64,000 bases of DNA from assembly GCF_019578655.1 (NCBI RefSeq), contig NC_063257.1, forward strand, positions 22,754,001-22,818,000, written 5' to 3'. The notes under the pieces are model-generated. The model had not been told where the DNA came from, searched no databases, and saw only the letters and a program-made list of their open reading frames with translations. A program made the translations under genes and the position numbers. Below are positions 13,336-24,604 of the stretch, one piece after another. Positions within the stretch are counted from its first letter, which is position 1. Each line of letters starts with the position of its first letter. Origin of the DNA: Ricinus communis. Lineage: Eukaryota; Streptophyta; Magnoliopsida; Malpighiales; Euphorbiaceae.

Positions 13336-13485
13336 CATAGTCACTAAACTTGTAATACTGTTTAAGAGAGTGTTGGTCAGCCTGGTTTTCCGTTGGTCAG
13401 CCCATCTTCCCAGTAATCGGTCAGGGTGGTCCCAGTAGGTGGTCCCAATATCCTAAACATTATTTACCATTTATTGTCTTTGGTT

Positions 13486-15063
13486 ATGGCATCATTGTTT
13501 CGTAGTTTCAATAGTAGAGAAATGACTTCTTCTTCTTCTTCTCTTTCTGAATTAAATTCTGAAGAATTTACTGTTCAAGAGTCTAATATTCCTGAAATAG
13601 AAAATCAGTTACATAATCGGTCTATCCCTAAGCAAAACATTAATAGTATTTATCGTATTGGAACTTTTGATTTTGCACAAAATTATTATATTAAACAAAC
13701 TGAACAAACTATTGCTTCAAATAAATCCCATGAAAATTTACATTTGCTTTCATCATCTGCATTATATGAACATATTAAAAAGAAATTTAAATTTTTGCAT
13801 ATAGGCATGGTTCAAATTGCTGTTAAACCTTTATTTAGAATTGGTTTAGACATACCCATTTTTCTCTGTTTAAGAGATGCACGACATTTGAATTTTTCAA
13901 ATTCACTTTTGGCTATGGCTGAATCAAATTTAGCTAATAGTCCTGTTTATTTTAATTGTTATCCAAATTTTTCAATTTCGTTATTTGACTCAAATATTTT
14001 AGATACTTTAATTTTAACTGTAAAAACTAAAAACATGGATTTTGCTGAAAATTCTAGATCTATAGCTGTCATTTATAGAATTTACTATAAAGTAATGACG
14101 ACAACTATAGATCCAAGAGCTAAACATTCTTTAACAAGAAATGAAACAATTTTATTTGAAGCCAATCCTTTACATTCCAAAATACAAGTAACCAAAAGAC
14201 TAAAATGGAATGAGTTATCTCAAGCTGGAACTTGGGATTTACAAGAAATTAATAAACCACAATCTATTGAAAATAATTCTAGAGTTTCACAAATTTTAGA
14301 ACAATCTAATGGTTCTGTTCAAATAAGTTTTTCACATACTTTTTTACCTTCCTCTAGACTTTCAACTTTTGAAAATTCTAGACCTTCTACACACACAACA
14401 CGTTTTCCAAATCTACAAGGAGTTGATTTTGACAATATGATTCCACAACCTTTTTATACTGATTCTATTAACATAGATCAAGATAAAAATTCAGATGAAC
14501 CTGTTTTATCACCTTCAAGATCAACTATGGAAAATTTTTCAACTTTAAATATGATTTCTACTCCTTTTGAAATAGATAAACCTTTTTTACGATCTGACTA
14601 TTATCATATACGAAATCGTGAAAAAGTTTTATGGTTTCAAAACTATTTTTCAAAGGGTGAGAGAGAGACTATTCAAGAATAATTTTATGAATATTTAAAT
14701 TCTGTTAAGATTAATGTTCCGTTTTTTATCTGGTTTGAAATTTATTTTAATAATAATGATATAGATTTTCCTTTTAAAAATCTTTTTACAAACGATAGAG
14801 TTTCTAAAACGTGGACTACAACCGTAGGAAACAAACAAATAATCTTTGTTCATCCACCTTTAGAAGAAGTTAAAATAACTGTTCAAGATCAAGAAATAAT
14901 TTCTTCACCTTTTAAAAAGATAAGCTCTGAAAATGACAACAAACCTCCCTTATTAAAAGATATAAGAAACGTCCAAAATTAAAATAATTATACAAACCAA
15001 ATTCTTTTTACAATTGCTTCACAGCTTGACAGGATAGAGACATTTAACATAAATAATCAATAA
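13486..15063 (+). pseudogene. Endogenous pararetrovirus movement-protein region of polyprotein
   Basis: One reading frame runs from an ATG at 13486 (MASLFRSF) and is broken by TAA stops at 14680, 14980 and 15061. The same frame continues into the capsid region. Residues of the 30K-type movement protein are clear: FKFLHIGMVQIAVKPLFRIG, LRDARHLNFSNSLL, SPVYFNCYPNFSISLFDSN and VIYRIYYKVM. In the virus this protein moves the genome through plasmodesmata. Family and position suggest a Caulimoviridae member of the petuvirus/florendovirus kind, with one polyprotein rather than split ORFs. With three stops it cannot make the full product. It is a decayed integrated copy. Confidence 0.8.
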
Positions 15064-15985
15064 ACACCTAGGCCAGGTGGCATACCTATGAAACCTATTT
15101 TTCAGCCTCACGAAATTCCTGAACAACAGTTAATTAAATTAAATGATAAAGATGAAATTTTAAATCAAATAAATTTAAAATTAGCTAATCTATCCTTAAA
15201 AGATAAACCTTCTGTTAGCGTGCTTAATTCTGAAGAATCTAAACAAAATGAAAACTTTGAAATTAAAGATTTAGAAAGTCAATTTGTTAATGATACTTTT
15301 GAAATAAATAAAATATACAATAAAAGAGGTTACGACAAACCAAGAACTAGACACTATTATCCTAGACCTACTCCTCCAGATATTTTGTTTGAAAAAACAG
15401 TTAATTTTACTCAAGCAAAATATGATGGAGATTCTGTCTATGAGTGGAACCTTGATGGTCTATCAGAATACCAAATTTTAAATATGCTTCAAGAAATTAC
15501 CATGGCTTGTACTTCGTACAGAGCCAGATCTGTAAATAACACTGATAAAGAAATTGCTCAAATGTTAATTTCTGGGTTTACTGGTCAATTAAAAGGTTGG
15601 TGGGATAATTACACCTCTCTAGAAGATAAATCAAGGATTTTAAATGCTAGAAAAATAGTCATTAAAACTGAAAATCAAACATCTGTTCAAACTGAGGAAG
15701 AAGATGCCATGGCAACTTTACTTTTCGCTATTACAAAATGTTTTGTTGGTGAACCTAATCAATATCAAATTCGATCTTCTGAAATTCTTTCAAATTTAAC
15801 TTGTCCTAAACTTCAAGATTTTCGCTGGTACAAAGATGTATTTTTAACTAAAGTTTTTTCTCGAACTGATTGCAATCATAATTTTTGGAAAGAAAGATTT
15901 ATTGCTGGTTTACCTAAATTATTTGCTGAAAAAGTTAGAACAAGAATTAGAGATTTTTATGGAAATGTTATCCCTTATGATATCT
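15064..15985 (+). pseudogene. Endogenous pararetrovirus capsid N-terminal region, truncated
   Basis: This continues the movement-protein frame after its third stop. It has a Lys/Glu-rich linker and a capsid core with KYDGDSVYEWNLDGLSEYQI, GFTGQLKGWWDNY and KERFIAGLPKLFAEKVRTRI. The frame is cut at about 15980, where the right copy of the 1.49 kb repeat begins. Protease, reverse transcriptase and RNase H are absent. The zinc-knuckle end of the same protein type lies inverted at 12840-13287. Confidence 0.75.
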
Positions 15986-16318
15986 ATTTTATTTTAATTA
16001 TTTAAAGTTAAACTATATAAATCTTTAATATTTTAATAAATATAAGTACGTTTAAAATAATTAAATTTTACTAGAATTTAATTATGCTAAAATTAAAGTA
16101 ATTAAAAAATACTCATTAAGTATTTTTGTACAGACACTAAACTTAATTTTTACATAGAAATTAGACAAAGAGGTTCTAGTATAATAAATAAACTATAAGA
16201 GGCAATTTGTATATGACACCAAATATCAGGAGATAAATTATAAAATCAAACCTAGTTAATTGTTGTTTAACTGAAATTCTGACGAAAGAGATTTTAGTAT
16301 AAAATTATAAAATATAAT

Positions 16319-17296
16319 TGATAGGAAATCATCATCTTAGCAACCACACACCCCAATAACTAATGAGTTATGATACATATGGAATGCAAGAAAACACCCT
16401 CCAATCAAGATGATTCCAAAACCCAAGGATCTCCTCAAGTGAAGATAGGAAAAACTAGTTCCAACAATGAAACTAGCACTTGAATTCAACTCCAAACGCC
16501 ACAAACCAAGTATAATTTGATAAGTTATGAATCAAACACAAGATTTTGGTTAGAGAACACCACAAACTAAAAATAGTTTGATAAGTTAAAAGTTCATGCA
16601 AGAACTTAAGCAAAAATACTCACAAAGAGCAAACAAAGATTATCATTCAAAATTCTATATCTACAAATGTATTTGGCTTTGATATTTATAGCCAAGACAA
16701 GACAAAGAAACCTAAATGGATGTATTTTGAGCTTCCCCACGTTTCTCCCTTTAATTCTCCTTAAAACTTATTAAAAGTGGCTGTTTTTACATTGATGTCA
16801 CTCATTTTGTAACTCCCAAATGACAACTAATTCTATGCATCCTTTTTGTAACTCCAAATTATGACTAATTATGTGCATCCATTTTGTAACTCTAAAAGAC
16901 AACTAATCACACCATAACTTAAGAAAAACCTGATAAAAATGAAAATAAAAAGGCTTCAAATGAATCTTATTGGACCTATGAATTCAAAATTCCAAACTTA
17001 TTGCACTAAATTGATGATTTTGGATCCTTTTTGCAATCCTAAATCTTGGGTTGAGCCTTGTTGTGTTCGAACACTCCAAATGTCTTTAATTAAGCCCAAC
17101 AAAGCTTCTTGCATCCTTTTGGACTTGGATCTTGTCATCAGACCTCATTGAAAGCTTAAAGGATCATTTGTAATTCTTGTCTTTATTGCATCAATAAGGT
17201 TGGACTCTTGTTTTCATGCATGAGTTGCATTTCCATTTTGGACCTTTTGGTGCATGCCTTTGCAATGGAATCTCATGGCAGCCTTGATTCATATCA
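16319..17296 (-). repeat. LTR 1 of the array
   Basis: 978 bp. It lacks one copy of a ~67-bp subrepeat (beginning cacaaactaaaaatag) that is present twice in the other three LTRs, so it represents a different version. Confidence 0.9.
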
Positions 17297-18147
17297 TTCC
17301 CCCTTTCTTGAAATAAAATTCGTCCTCGAATTTTGCCCAAATATTGCGAAAGAGATAAACATATGATCTCAAACGATAATGGAATGCCATCATCAACCTG
17401 CAATTCCTTCACAATAGTGATTAGAGGAACTTTAGAATAAATAATATTTTTAGTACCAATAAATTCAATATGCTCAAAAGTCTCGATTTTATCAAGCAAA
17501 ACTCTTTCATTCTTCACTAACTGAACCATTGCCTCTCCATCAGCGACAAACTCTTCATTATTGAATTCATTCAAAGGTAACAAGTCATTGTCTTTCTTGC
17601 CATCTCCAATTATCGAGTCTTCAAAATCTACATTGACTTCAGTAGAGCAATTTACCTCCTTTACATCATCGATGTTAGTCTTCAATGATGGCTTAGAATC
17701 GGCTTTATCTTTAAGATGCTTAAGAAACCTATTAGTCAACATCTTGAACTCTTCAAGCTCATGCTTAAATGCTTCAAGACCGATTCTTAAAGATTTGTTC
17801 TCCTTGGACAATTCATCAACAAAAACTAGACTTGGTTGTCTATCTAACCTCTTAGGTTTAGATTTAGAAGAATAAAAATTTTGTCTAACATCTTCATAAC
17901 AATCATTTCTTTGACCCCACATCTTATCATAAGATTGATAACGAAAATTTCGACATTGTCTAATAAACTCAGCTTCATGAAACATTCTTTTTCTTTTTTT
18001 GTATCTACGGATGAAATAAAGATAAAAATAAAGAACCACAAAGAAGTTTGAAGGAAAGAACAAAAGATATGATACGGAATTTGAAGGAAAAAAATACATA
18101 AAGAGATTAACAAGAAGGGAAAACAAACATTTATTTAGTGAACACAA
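17297..18147 (-). CDS. Unknown ORF of the non-autonomous element, copy 1 (longest)
   Basis: An uninterrupted minus-strand frame of 318 codons starts at 18147 and runs on into LTR 1 to 17191. I do not recognise a full family. It has a basic start (RRYKKRKRMFHEAEF), a charged heptad-like segment likely to form a coiled coil (ENKSLRIGLEAFKHELEEF), then an acidic middle (IIGDGKKDNDLLPLNEF). The final part near the LTR, read in a shifted frame, gives QNSRTNFISRKGE. That resembles the tail of Gypsy pol polyproteins just before the polypurine tract. It may be a residual gag-like product of a non-autonomous element. Protease, RT and integrase are absent. Confidence 0.5.
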
Positions 18148-18300
18148 AGGTGTAGACTTTAAAACAGAGTACTTAGAAGGAAAAATTGAAAAGAAAAATT
18201 CGACACTAAAAAAAAGAAGTAGAGAAGATGAGAAACTTTAATAGCACAAAAGAAAAAACAAAGATAAGCAAACCTCAACTTGAAGCAAGCTCGATGCAAA

Positions 18301-19343
18301 TGATAGGAAATTATTATCTTAGCAACCACACCCCAATAACTAATGAGTTATGATACATATGGAATGCAAGAAAACACCCTCCAATCAAGATGATTCCAAA
18401 ACCCAAGGATCTCCTCAAGTGAAGATAGGAAAAACTAGTTCCAACAATGAAACGAGCACTTGAATTCAACTCCAAACGCCACAAACCAAGTATGATTTGA
18501 TAAGTTATGAATCAAACACAAGATTTTGGTTAGAGAACGCCACAAACTAAAAATAGTTTGATAAGTTCAAAGTTCATGCAAGAACTTAAGCAAAAACACT
18601 CACAAAGAGCCACAAACTAAAAATAGTTTGATAAGTTCAAAGTTCATGCAAGAACTTAAGCAAAAACTCTCACAAAGAGCAAACAAAGATTATCATTCAA
18701 AATTCTATATCTACAAATGCATTTGGCTTTGATATTTATAGCCAAGACAAGACAAAGAAACCTAAATGGATGTCTTTTGAGCTTCCCCACGTTTCTCCCT
18801 TTAATTCCCCTTAAAACTTATTAAAAGTGGCTCTTTTTACATTGATGTCACTCATTTTGTAACTCCCAAATGACAACTAATTCTATGCATCCTTTTTGTA
18901 ACTCCAAATTATGACTAATTATGTGCATCCATTTTGTAACTCTAAAAGACAACTAATCACACTATAACTTAAGAAAAACCTGATAAAAATGAAAATAAAA
19001 AGGCTTCAAATGAATCTTATTGGACCTATGAATTCAGCCCAAACTTATTGCACTAAATTGATGATTTTGGATCCTTTTTGCAATCCTAAATCTTGGGTTG
19101 AGCCTTGTTGTGTTCGAACACTCCAAATGTCTTTAATTAAGCCCAACAAAGCTTCTTGCATCCTTTTGGACTTGGATCTTGTCATCAGACCTCATTGAAA
19201 GCTTAAAGGATCATTTGTAATTCTTGTCTTTATTGCATCAATAAGGTTGGACTCTTGTTTTCATGCATGAGTTGCATTTCCATTTTGGACCTTTTGGTGC
19301 ATGCCTTTGCAATGGAATCTCATGGCAGCCTTGATTCATATCA
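18301..19343 (-). repeat. LTR 2 of the array
   Basis: 1043 bp, with two copies of the ~67-bp subrepeat at about 18540-18680. The adjoining primer-binding site (18286-18300) is degenerate. Confidence 0.9.
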
Positions 19344-20160
19344 TTCCCCCTTTCTTGAAATAAAATTCGTCCTCGAATTTTGCCCAAATATTGCGAAAGA
19401 GATAAACATATGATCTCAAACGATAATGGAATGCCATCATCAACCTGCAATTCCTTCACAATAGTGATTAGAGGAACTTTAGAATAAATAATATTTTTAG
19501 TACCAATAAATTCAATATGCTCAAAAGTCTCGATTTTATCAAGCAAAACTCTTTCATTCTTCACTAACTGAACCATTGCCTCTCCATCAGCGACAAACTC
19601 TTCATTATTGAATTCATTCAAAGGTAACAAGTCATTGTCTTTCTTGCCATCTCCAATTATCGAGTCTTGAAATCTACATTGACTTGGGTAGAGCAATTTA
19701 CCTCCTTTACATCATCGATGTTAGTCTTCAATGATGGCTTAGAATCGGCTTTATCTTTAAGATGCTTAAGAAACCTATTAGTCAACATCTTGAACTCTTC
19801 AAGCTCATGCTTAAATGCTTCAAGACCGATTCTTAAAGATTTGTTCTCCTTGGACAATTCATCAACAAAAACTAGACTTGGTTGTCTATCTAACCTCTTA
19901 GGTTTAGATTTAGAAGAATAAAAATTTTGTCTAACATCTTCATAACAATCATTTCTTTGACCCCACATCTTATCATAAGATTGATAACGAAAATTTCGAC
20001 ATTGTCTAATAAACTCAGCTTCATGAAACATTCTTTTTCTTTTTTTGTATCTACGGATGAAATAAAGATAAAAATAAAGAACCACAAAGAAGTTTGAAGG
20101 AAAGAACAAAAGATATGATACGGAATTTGAAGGAAAAAAAATACATAAAGAGATTAACAA
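19344..20160 (-). pseudogene. Unknown ORF of the non-autonomous element, copy 2 (frameshifted)
   Basis: Same protein as copy 1, but small indels near 19667-19690 split it into frames 20160-19657 and 19696-19238. Otherwise nearly identical in DNA. Confidence 0.55.
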
Positions 20161-20350
20161 GAAGGGAAAACAAACATTTATTTAGTGAACACAAAGGTGT
20201 AGACTTTAAAACAGAGAGTACTTAGAAGGAAAAATTGAAAAAGAAAAATTCGACACTAAAAAAAAGAAGTAGAGAAGATGAGAAACTTTAATAGCACAAA
20301 AGAAAAAACAAAGATAAGCAAACCTCAACTTGAAGCAAGCTCGATGCGAA

Positions 20351-21392
20351 TGATAGGAAATTATTATCTTAGCAACCACACACCCCAATAACTAATGAGT
20401 TATGATACATATGGAATGCAAGAAAACACCCTCCAATCAAGATGATTCCAAAACCCAAGGATCTCCTCAAGTGAAGATAGGAAAAACTAGTTCCAACAAT
20501 GAAACGAGCACTTGAATTCAACTCCAAACGCCACAAACCAAGTATGATTTGATAAGTTATGAATCAAACACAAGATTTTGGTTAGAGAACGCCACAAACT
20601 AAAAATAGTTTGATAAGTTCAAAGTTCATGCAAGAACTTAAGCAAAAACACTCACAAAGAGCCACAAACTAAAAATAGTTTGATAAGTTCAAAGTTCATG
20701 CAAGAACTTAAGCAAAACTCTCACAAAGAGCAAACAAAGATTATCATTCAAAATTCTATATCTACAAATGCATTTGGCTTTGATATTTATAGCCAAGACA
20801 AGACAAAGAAACCTAAATGGATGTCTTTTGAGCTTCCCACGTTTCTCCCTTTAATTCCCTTAAAACTTATTAAAAGTGGCTCTTTTACATTGATGTCACT
20901 CATTTTGTAACTCCCAAATGACAACTAATTCTATGCATCCTTTTTGTAACTCCAAATTATGACTAATTATGTGCATCCATTTTGTAACTCTAAAAGACAA
21001 CTAATCACACTATAACTTAAGAAAAACCTGATAAAAATGAAAATAAAAAGGCTTCCGAATGAATCTTATTGGACCTATGAATTCAGCCCAAACTTATTGC
21101 ACTAAATTGATGATTTTGGATCCTTTTTGCAATCCTAAATCTTGGGTTGAGCCTTGTTGTGTTCGAACACTCCAAATGTCTTTAATTAAGCCCAACAAAG
21201 CTTCTTGCATCCTTTTGGACTTGGATCTTGTCATCAGACCTCATTGAAAGCTTAAAGGATCATTTGTAATTCTTGTCTTTATTGCATCAATAAGGTTGGA
21301 CTCTTGTTTTCATGCATGAGTTGCATTTCCATTTTGGACCTTTTGGTGCATGCCTTTGCAATGGAATCTCATGGCAGCCTTGATTCATATCA
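20351..21392 (-). repeat. LTR 3 of the array
   Basis: 1042 bp. It is almost identical to LTR 2 and shares its degenerate primer-binding site type (20336-20350). Confidence 0.9.
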
Positions 21393-22209
21393 TTCCCCCT
21401 TTCTTGAAATAAAATTCGTCCTCGAATTTTGCCCAAATATTGCGAAAGAGATAAACATATGATCTCGAAACGATAATGGAATGCCATCATCAACCTGCAA
21501 TTCCTTCACAATAGTGATTAGAGGAACTTTAGAATAAATAATATTTTTAGTACCAATAAATTCAATATGCTCAAAAGTCTCGATTTTATCAAGCAAAACT
21601 CTTTCATTCTTCACTAACTGAACCATTGCCTCTCCATCAGCGACAAACTCTTCATTATTGAATTCATTCAAAGGTAACAAGTCATTGTCTTTCTTGCCAT
21701 CTCCAATTATCGAGTCTTCAAAATCTACATTGACTTGGTGAGCAATTTACCTCCTTTACATCATCGATGTTAGTCTTCAATGATGGCTTAGAATCGGCTT
21801 TATCTTTAAGATGCTTAAGAAACCTATTAGTCAACATCTTGAACTCTTCAAGCTCATGCTTAAATGCTTCAAGACCGATTCTTAAAGATTTGTTCTCCTT
21901 GGACAATTCATCAACAAAAACTAGACTTGGTTGTCTATCTAACCTCTTAGGTTTAGATTTAGAAGAATAAAAATTTTGTCTAACATCTTCATAACAATCA
22001 TTTCTTTGACCCCACATCTTATCATAAGATTGATAACGAAAATTTCGACATTGTCTAATAAACTCAGCTTCATGAAACATTCTTTTTCTTTTTTTGTATC
22101 TACGGATGAAATAAAGATAAAAATAAAGAACCACAAAGAAGTTTGAAGGAAAGAACAAAAGATATGATACGGAATTTGAAGGAAAAAAAATACATAAAGA
22201 GATTAACAA
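21393..22209 (-). pseudogene. Unknown ORF of the non-autonomous element, copy 3 (frameshifted)
   Basis: Indels near 21735 and 21467 split it into three frames (22209-21718, 21680-21390, 21493-21287). The 21680-21390 frame shows the pol-tail-like QNSRTNFISRKGE just before the polypurine tract. Confidence 0.55.
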
Positions 22210-22387
22210 GAAGGGAAAACAAACATTTATTTAGTGAACACAAAGGTGTAGACTTTAAAACAGAGAGTACTTAGAAGGAAAAATTGAAAAAGAAAAATTC
22301 GACACTAAAAAAAAGAAGTAGAGAAGATGAGAAACTTTAATAGCACAAAAGAAAAAACAAAGATAAGCAAACCTCAACTTGAAGCAA

Positions 22388-22401
22388 GCTCTGATACCAA
22401 A
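22388..22401 (-). other. tRNA-Met primer-binding site of the array
   Basis: The minus strand reads tttggtatcagagc directly after the LTR end. At the equivalent places before LTR 2 and LTR 3 the sequence is gctcgatgcaaa or gctcgatgcgaa on the plus strand, so the site is lost there. Confidence 0.85.
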
Positions 22402-23447
22402 TGATAGGAAATTATTATCTTAGCAACCACACACCCCAATAACTAATGAGTTATGATACATATGGAATGCAAGAAAACACCCTCCAATCAAGATGATTCC
22501 AAAACCCAAGGATCTCCTCAAGTGAAGATAGGAAAAACTAGTTCCAACAATGAAACGAGCACTTGAATTCAACTCCAAACGCCACAAACCAAGTATGATT
22601 TGATAAGTTATGAATCAAACACAAGATTTTGGTTAGAGAACGCCACAAACTAAAAATAGTTTGATAAGTTCAAAGTTCATGCAAGAACTTAAGCAAAAAA
22701 CACTCACAAAGAGCCACAAACTAAAAATAGTTTGATAAGTTCAAAGTTCATGCAAGAACTTAAGCAAAAACTCTCACAAAGAGCAAACAAAGATTATCAT
22801 TCAAAATTCTATATCTACAAATGCATTTGGCTTTGATATTTATAGCCAAGACAAGACAAAGAAACCTAAATGGATGTCTTTTGAGCTTCCCCACGTTTCT
22901 CCCTTTAATTCCCCTTAAAACTTATTAAAAGTGGCTCTTTTTACATTGATGTCACTCATTTTGTAACTCCCAAATGACAACTAATTCTATGCATCCTTTT
23001 TGTAACTCCAAATTATGACTAATTATGTGCATCCATTTTGTAACTCTAAAAGACAACTAATCACACTATAACTTAAGAAAAACCCGATAAAAATGAAAAT
23101 AAAAAGGCTTCAAATGAATCTTATTGGACCTATGAATTCATTCCAAACTTATTGCACTAAATTGATGATTTTGGATCCTTTTTGCAATCCTAAATCTTGG
23201 GTTGAGCCTTGTTGTGTTCGAACACTCCAAATGTCTTTAATTAAGCCCAACAAAGCTTCTTGCATCCTTTTGGACTTGGATCTTGTCATCAGACCTCATT
23301 GAAAGCTTAAAGGATCATTTGTAATTCTTGTCTTTATTGCATCAATAAGGTTGGACTCTTGTTTTCATGCATGAGTTGCATTTCCATTTTGGACCTTTTG
23401 GTGCATGCCTTTGCAATGGAATCTCATGGCAGCCTTGATTCATATCA
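22402..23447 (-). repeat. LTR 4 of the array (5' LTR in the element's own orientation)
   Basis: 1046 bp. It adjoins the only intact primer-binding site and is therefore the original 5' LTR. Confidence 0.9.
22835..22847 (-). promoter_or_regulatory. TATA box in LTR 4
   Basis: The minus strand reads ggctataaatatc. The same box is present in the other LTRs at 16681, 18731 and 20782. Its place about mid-LTR and its orientation fit the element's own transcription. Confidence 0.5.
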
Positions 23448-24604
23448 ATAATAAAAAAAATATATAATTTTTAAATATTAGAAGGTAACTAGTATAATAC
23501 AGAAATATATAAGGGGCACATAATTACCCCATTTGTTTCTTAAATATATTACTTTTTAATTAATTATATTAAATTAGTAAAAAATCAAATCAACTAATTT
23601 CAACAACACTAATTATACTACTATTTCAATAACTTTGTCTATTCCTCCACTCTGTACTTTTATATATTATAATATTTTTTTCTACATGATTTTCAAACAA
23701 AAGCCACATGAGGTAATTCTACCATTATACTAATGCTAATTAATTGATTATACTATATGAATTAGTGTTTTTTACGTGTTTGTACATATGTTTGTATATT
23801 TTCATTAAGAACAATTGGCAATTCTCTAATGCTAGAAAGCTTGAGAAACTAGAAAGAAAAATAATAAAAGAAAAGTGGGAGGGAAGGAAGTGGAAGAGTC
23901 CAATAGGATAGATACATAAATAATTTTTATATTCTAATTGTACTAAAAGTTAATTATAAAAATATAGATAATTATTATTAAAATAATATTAGTAATATAA
24001 TTTAATCTCAAACTCTACATAAATAGTAATATTCACCTAAAGCTCTTTATCTATAGTAAATTTATTAAAAGTTAATCACTTTGAAGGATATGGATAATTA
24101 TAATAAATAATAATAGTAGTAATATAATTTATTTTGTTATAATATTATTTGAAAACTCTATTTTCAGTTAATATTGAAATTCTAATAAAGTTAGACTTCT
24201 AGAGTTGGACTTATACTTAATAAACTATGAGTATTTTTATTATAAAATTAAAATCATTGTTAATTTAAAATTCTAAAGAGTTATTAAATAACATATATAA
24301 AAGTGCAAAAAAGAGAAAACATGCAAATTTACTAAAATAATCTTATTGATTATTTAGTTAATTAGATTAGTTAGATTATTTATTAATTATTTTTATTAAT
24401 AATAAAAATATCATTAATTTATTAAATACAGTCTAACTCTAAAAGGGTAACTCTATTGGAATTTTAATATTGGATGTAAAATAAAATTCTTAAATAGTTA
24501 ATAATTAGTTAAAATCCTAACTATATTTGAAAAAGAGACGGAATGAAAAAAGTAAAAAAGCAAACAGCAAAAGCTTTTATTTCTTATATTTGTTTTTGAT
24601 AAAA

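Larger units (their letters stand above)
16319..23447 (-). mobile_element. Tandem array of a non-autonomous Gypsy-like LTR element (4 LTRs, 3 internals)
   Basis: The order is LTR 16319-17296, internal 17297-18300, LTR 18301-19343, internal 19344-20350, LTR 20351-21392, internal 21393-22401, LTR 22402-23447. The array is flanked by a perfect TSD, ATAAT (16314-16318 and 23448-23452). On the minus strand each LTR starts tgatatgaatcaagg and ends tttcctatca. A polypurine tract (aagaaagggggaa) precedes the LTRs at 17296, 19343 and 21392. Only the internal region next to the rightmost LTR keeps the tRNA-Met primer-binding site. No RT or integrase is present. The unit most likely multiplied by unequal recombination after one insertion. 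Confidence 0.9.
15980..24604. repeat. Right copy of the 1.49 kb direct repeat, split by an LTR array
   Basis: The pieces 15980-16318 and 23453-24604 together match 11376-12867 (about 1491 bases after removing the insertion). Identity stops abruptly at gataaaa on the right, exactly where the left copy runs into viral coding sequence. The insertion at 16319-23447 is flanked by ATAAT. Confidence 0.85.

Noticed and set aside
11376..16318. Interpretation of the 1.49 kb repeats as ordinary LTRs of a movement-protein-bearing retrotransposon
   Set aside because: No TG..CA termini, no flanking duplication, no polypurine tract beside the right copy, and the inner part is internally inverted.
16939..17151. 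Plus-strand 62-70 codon frame (MKIKRLQMNLIGPMN...), repeated in all four LTRs
   Set aside because: It lies in the LTR antisense to element transcription. Its repetition reflects LTR duplication, and the start varies with small indels.
17561..17875. Plus-strand frames opposite the minus-strand ORFs of the array (also 19667, 21767)
   Set aside because: Mirror frames of the coiled-coil ORF with no independent support.
16319..23447. CRISPR-like or satellite array
   Set aside because: The ~2 kb units are LTR plus internal regions with a polypurine tract, primer site and a single TSD; this is a retrotransposon array in a plant genome.
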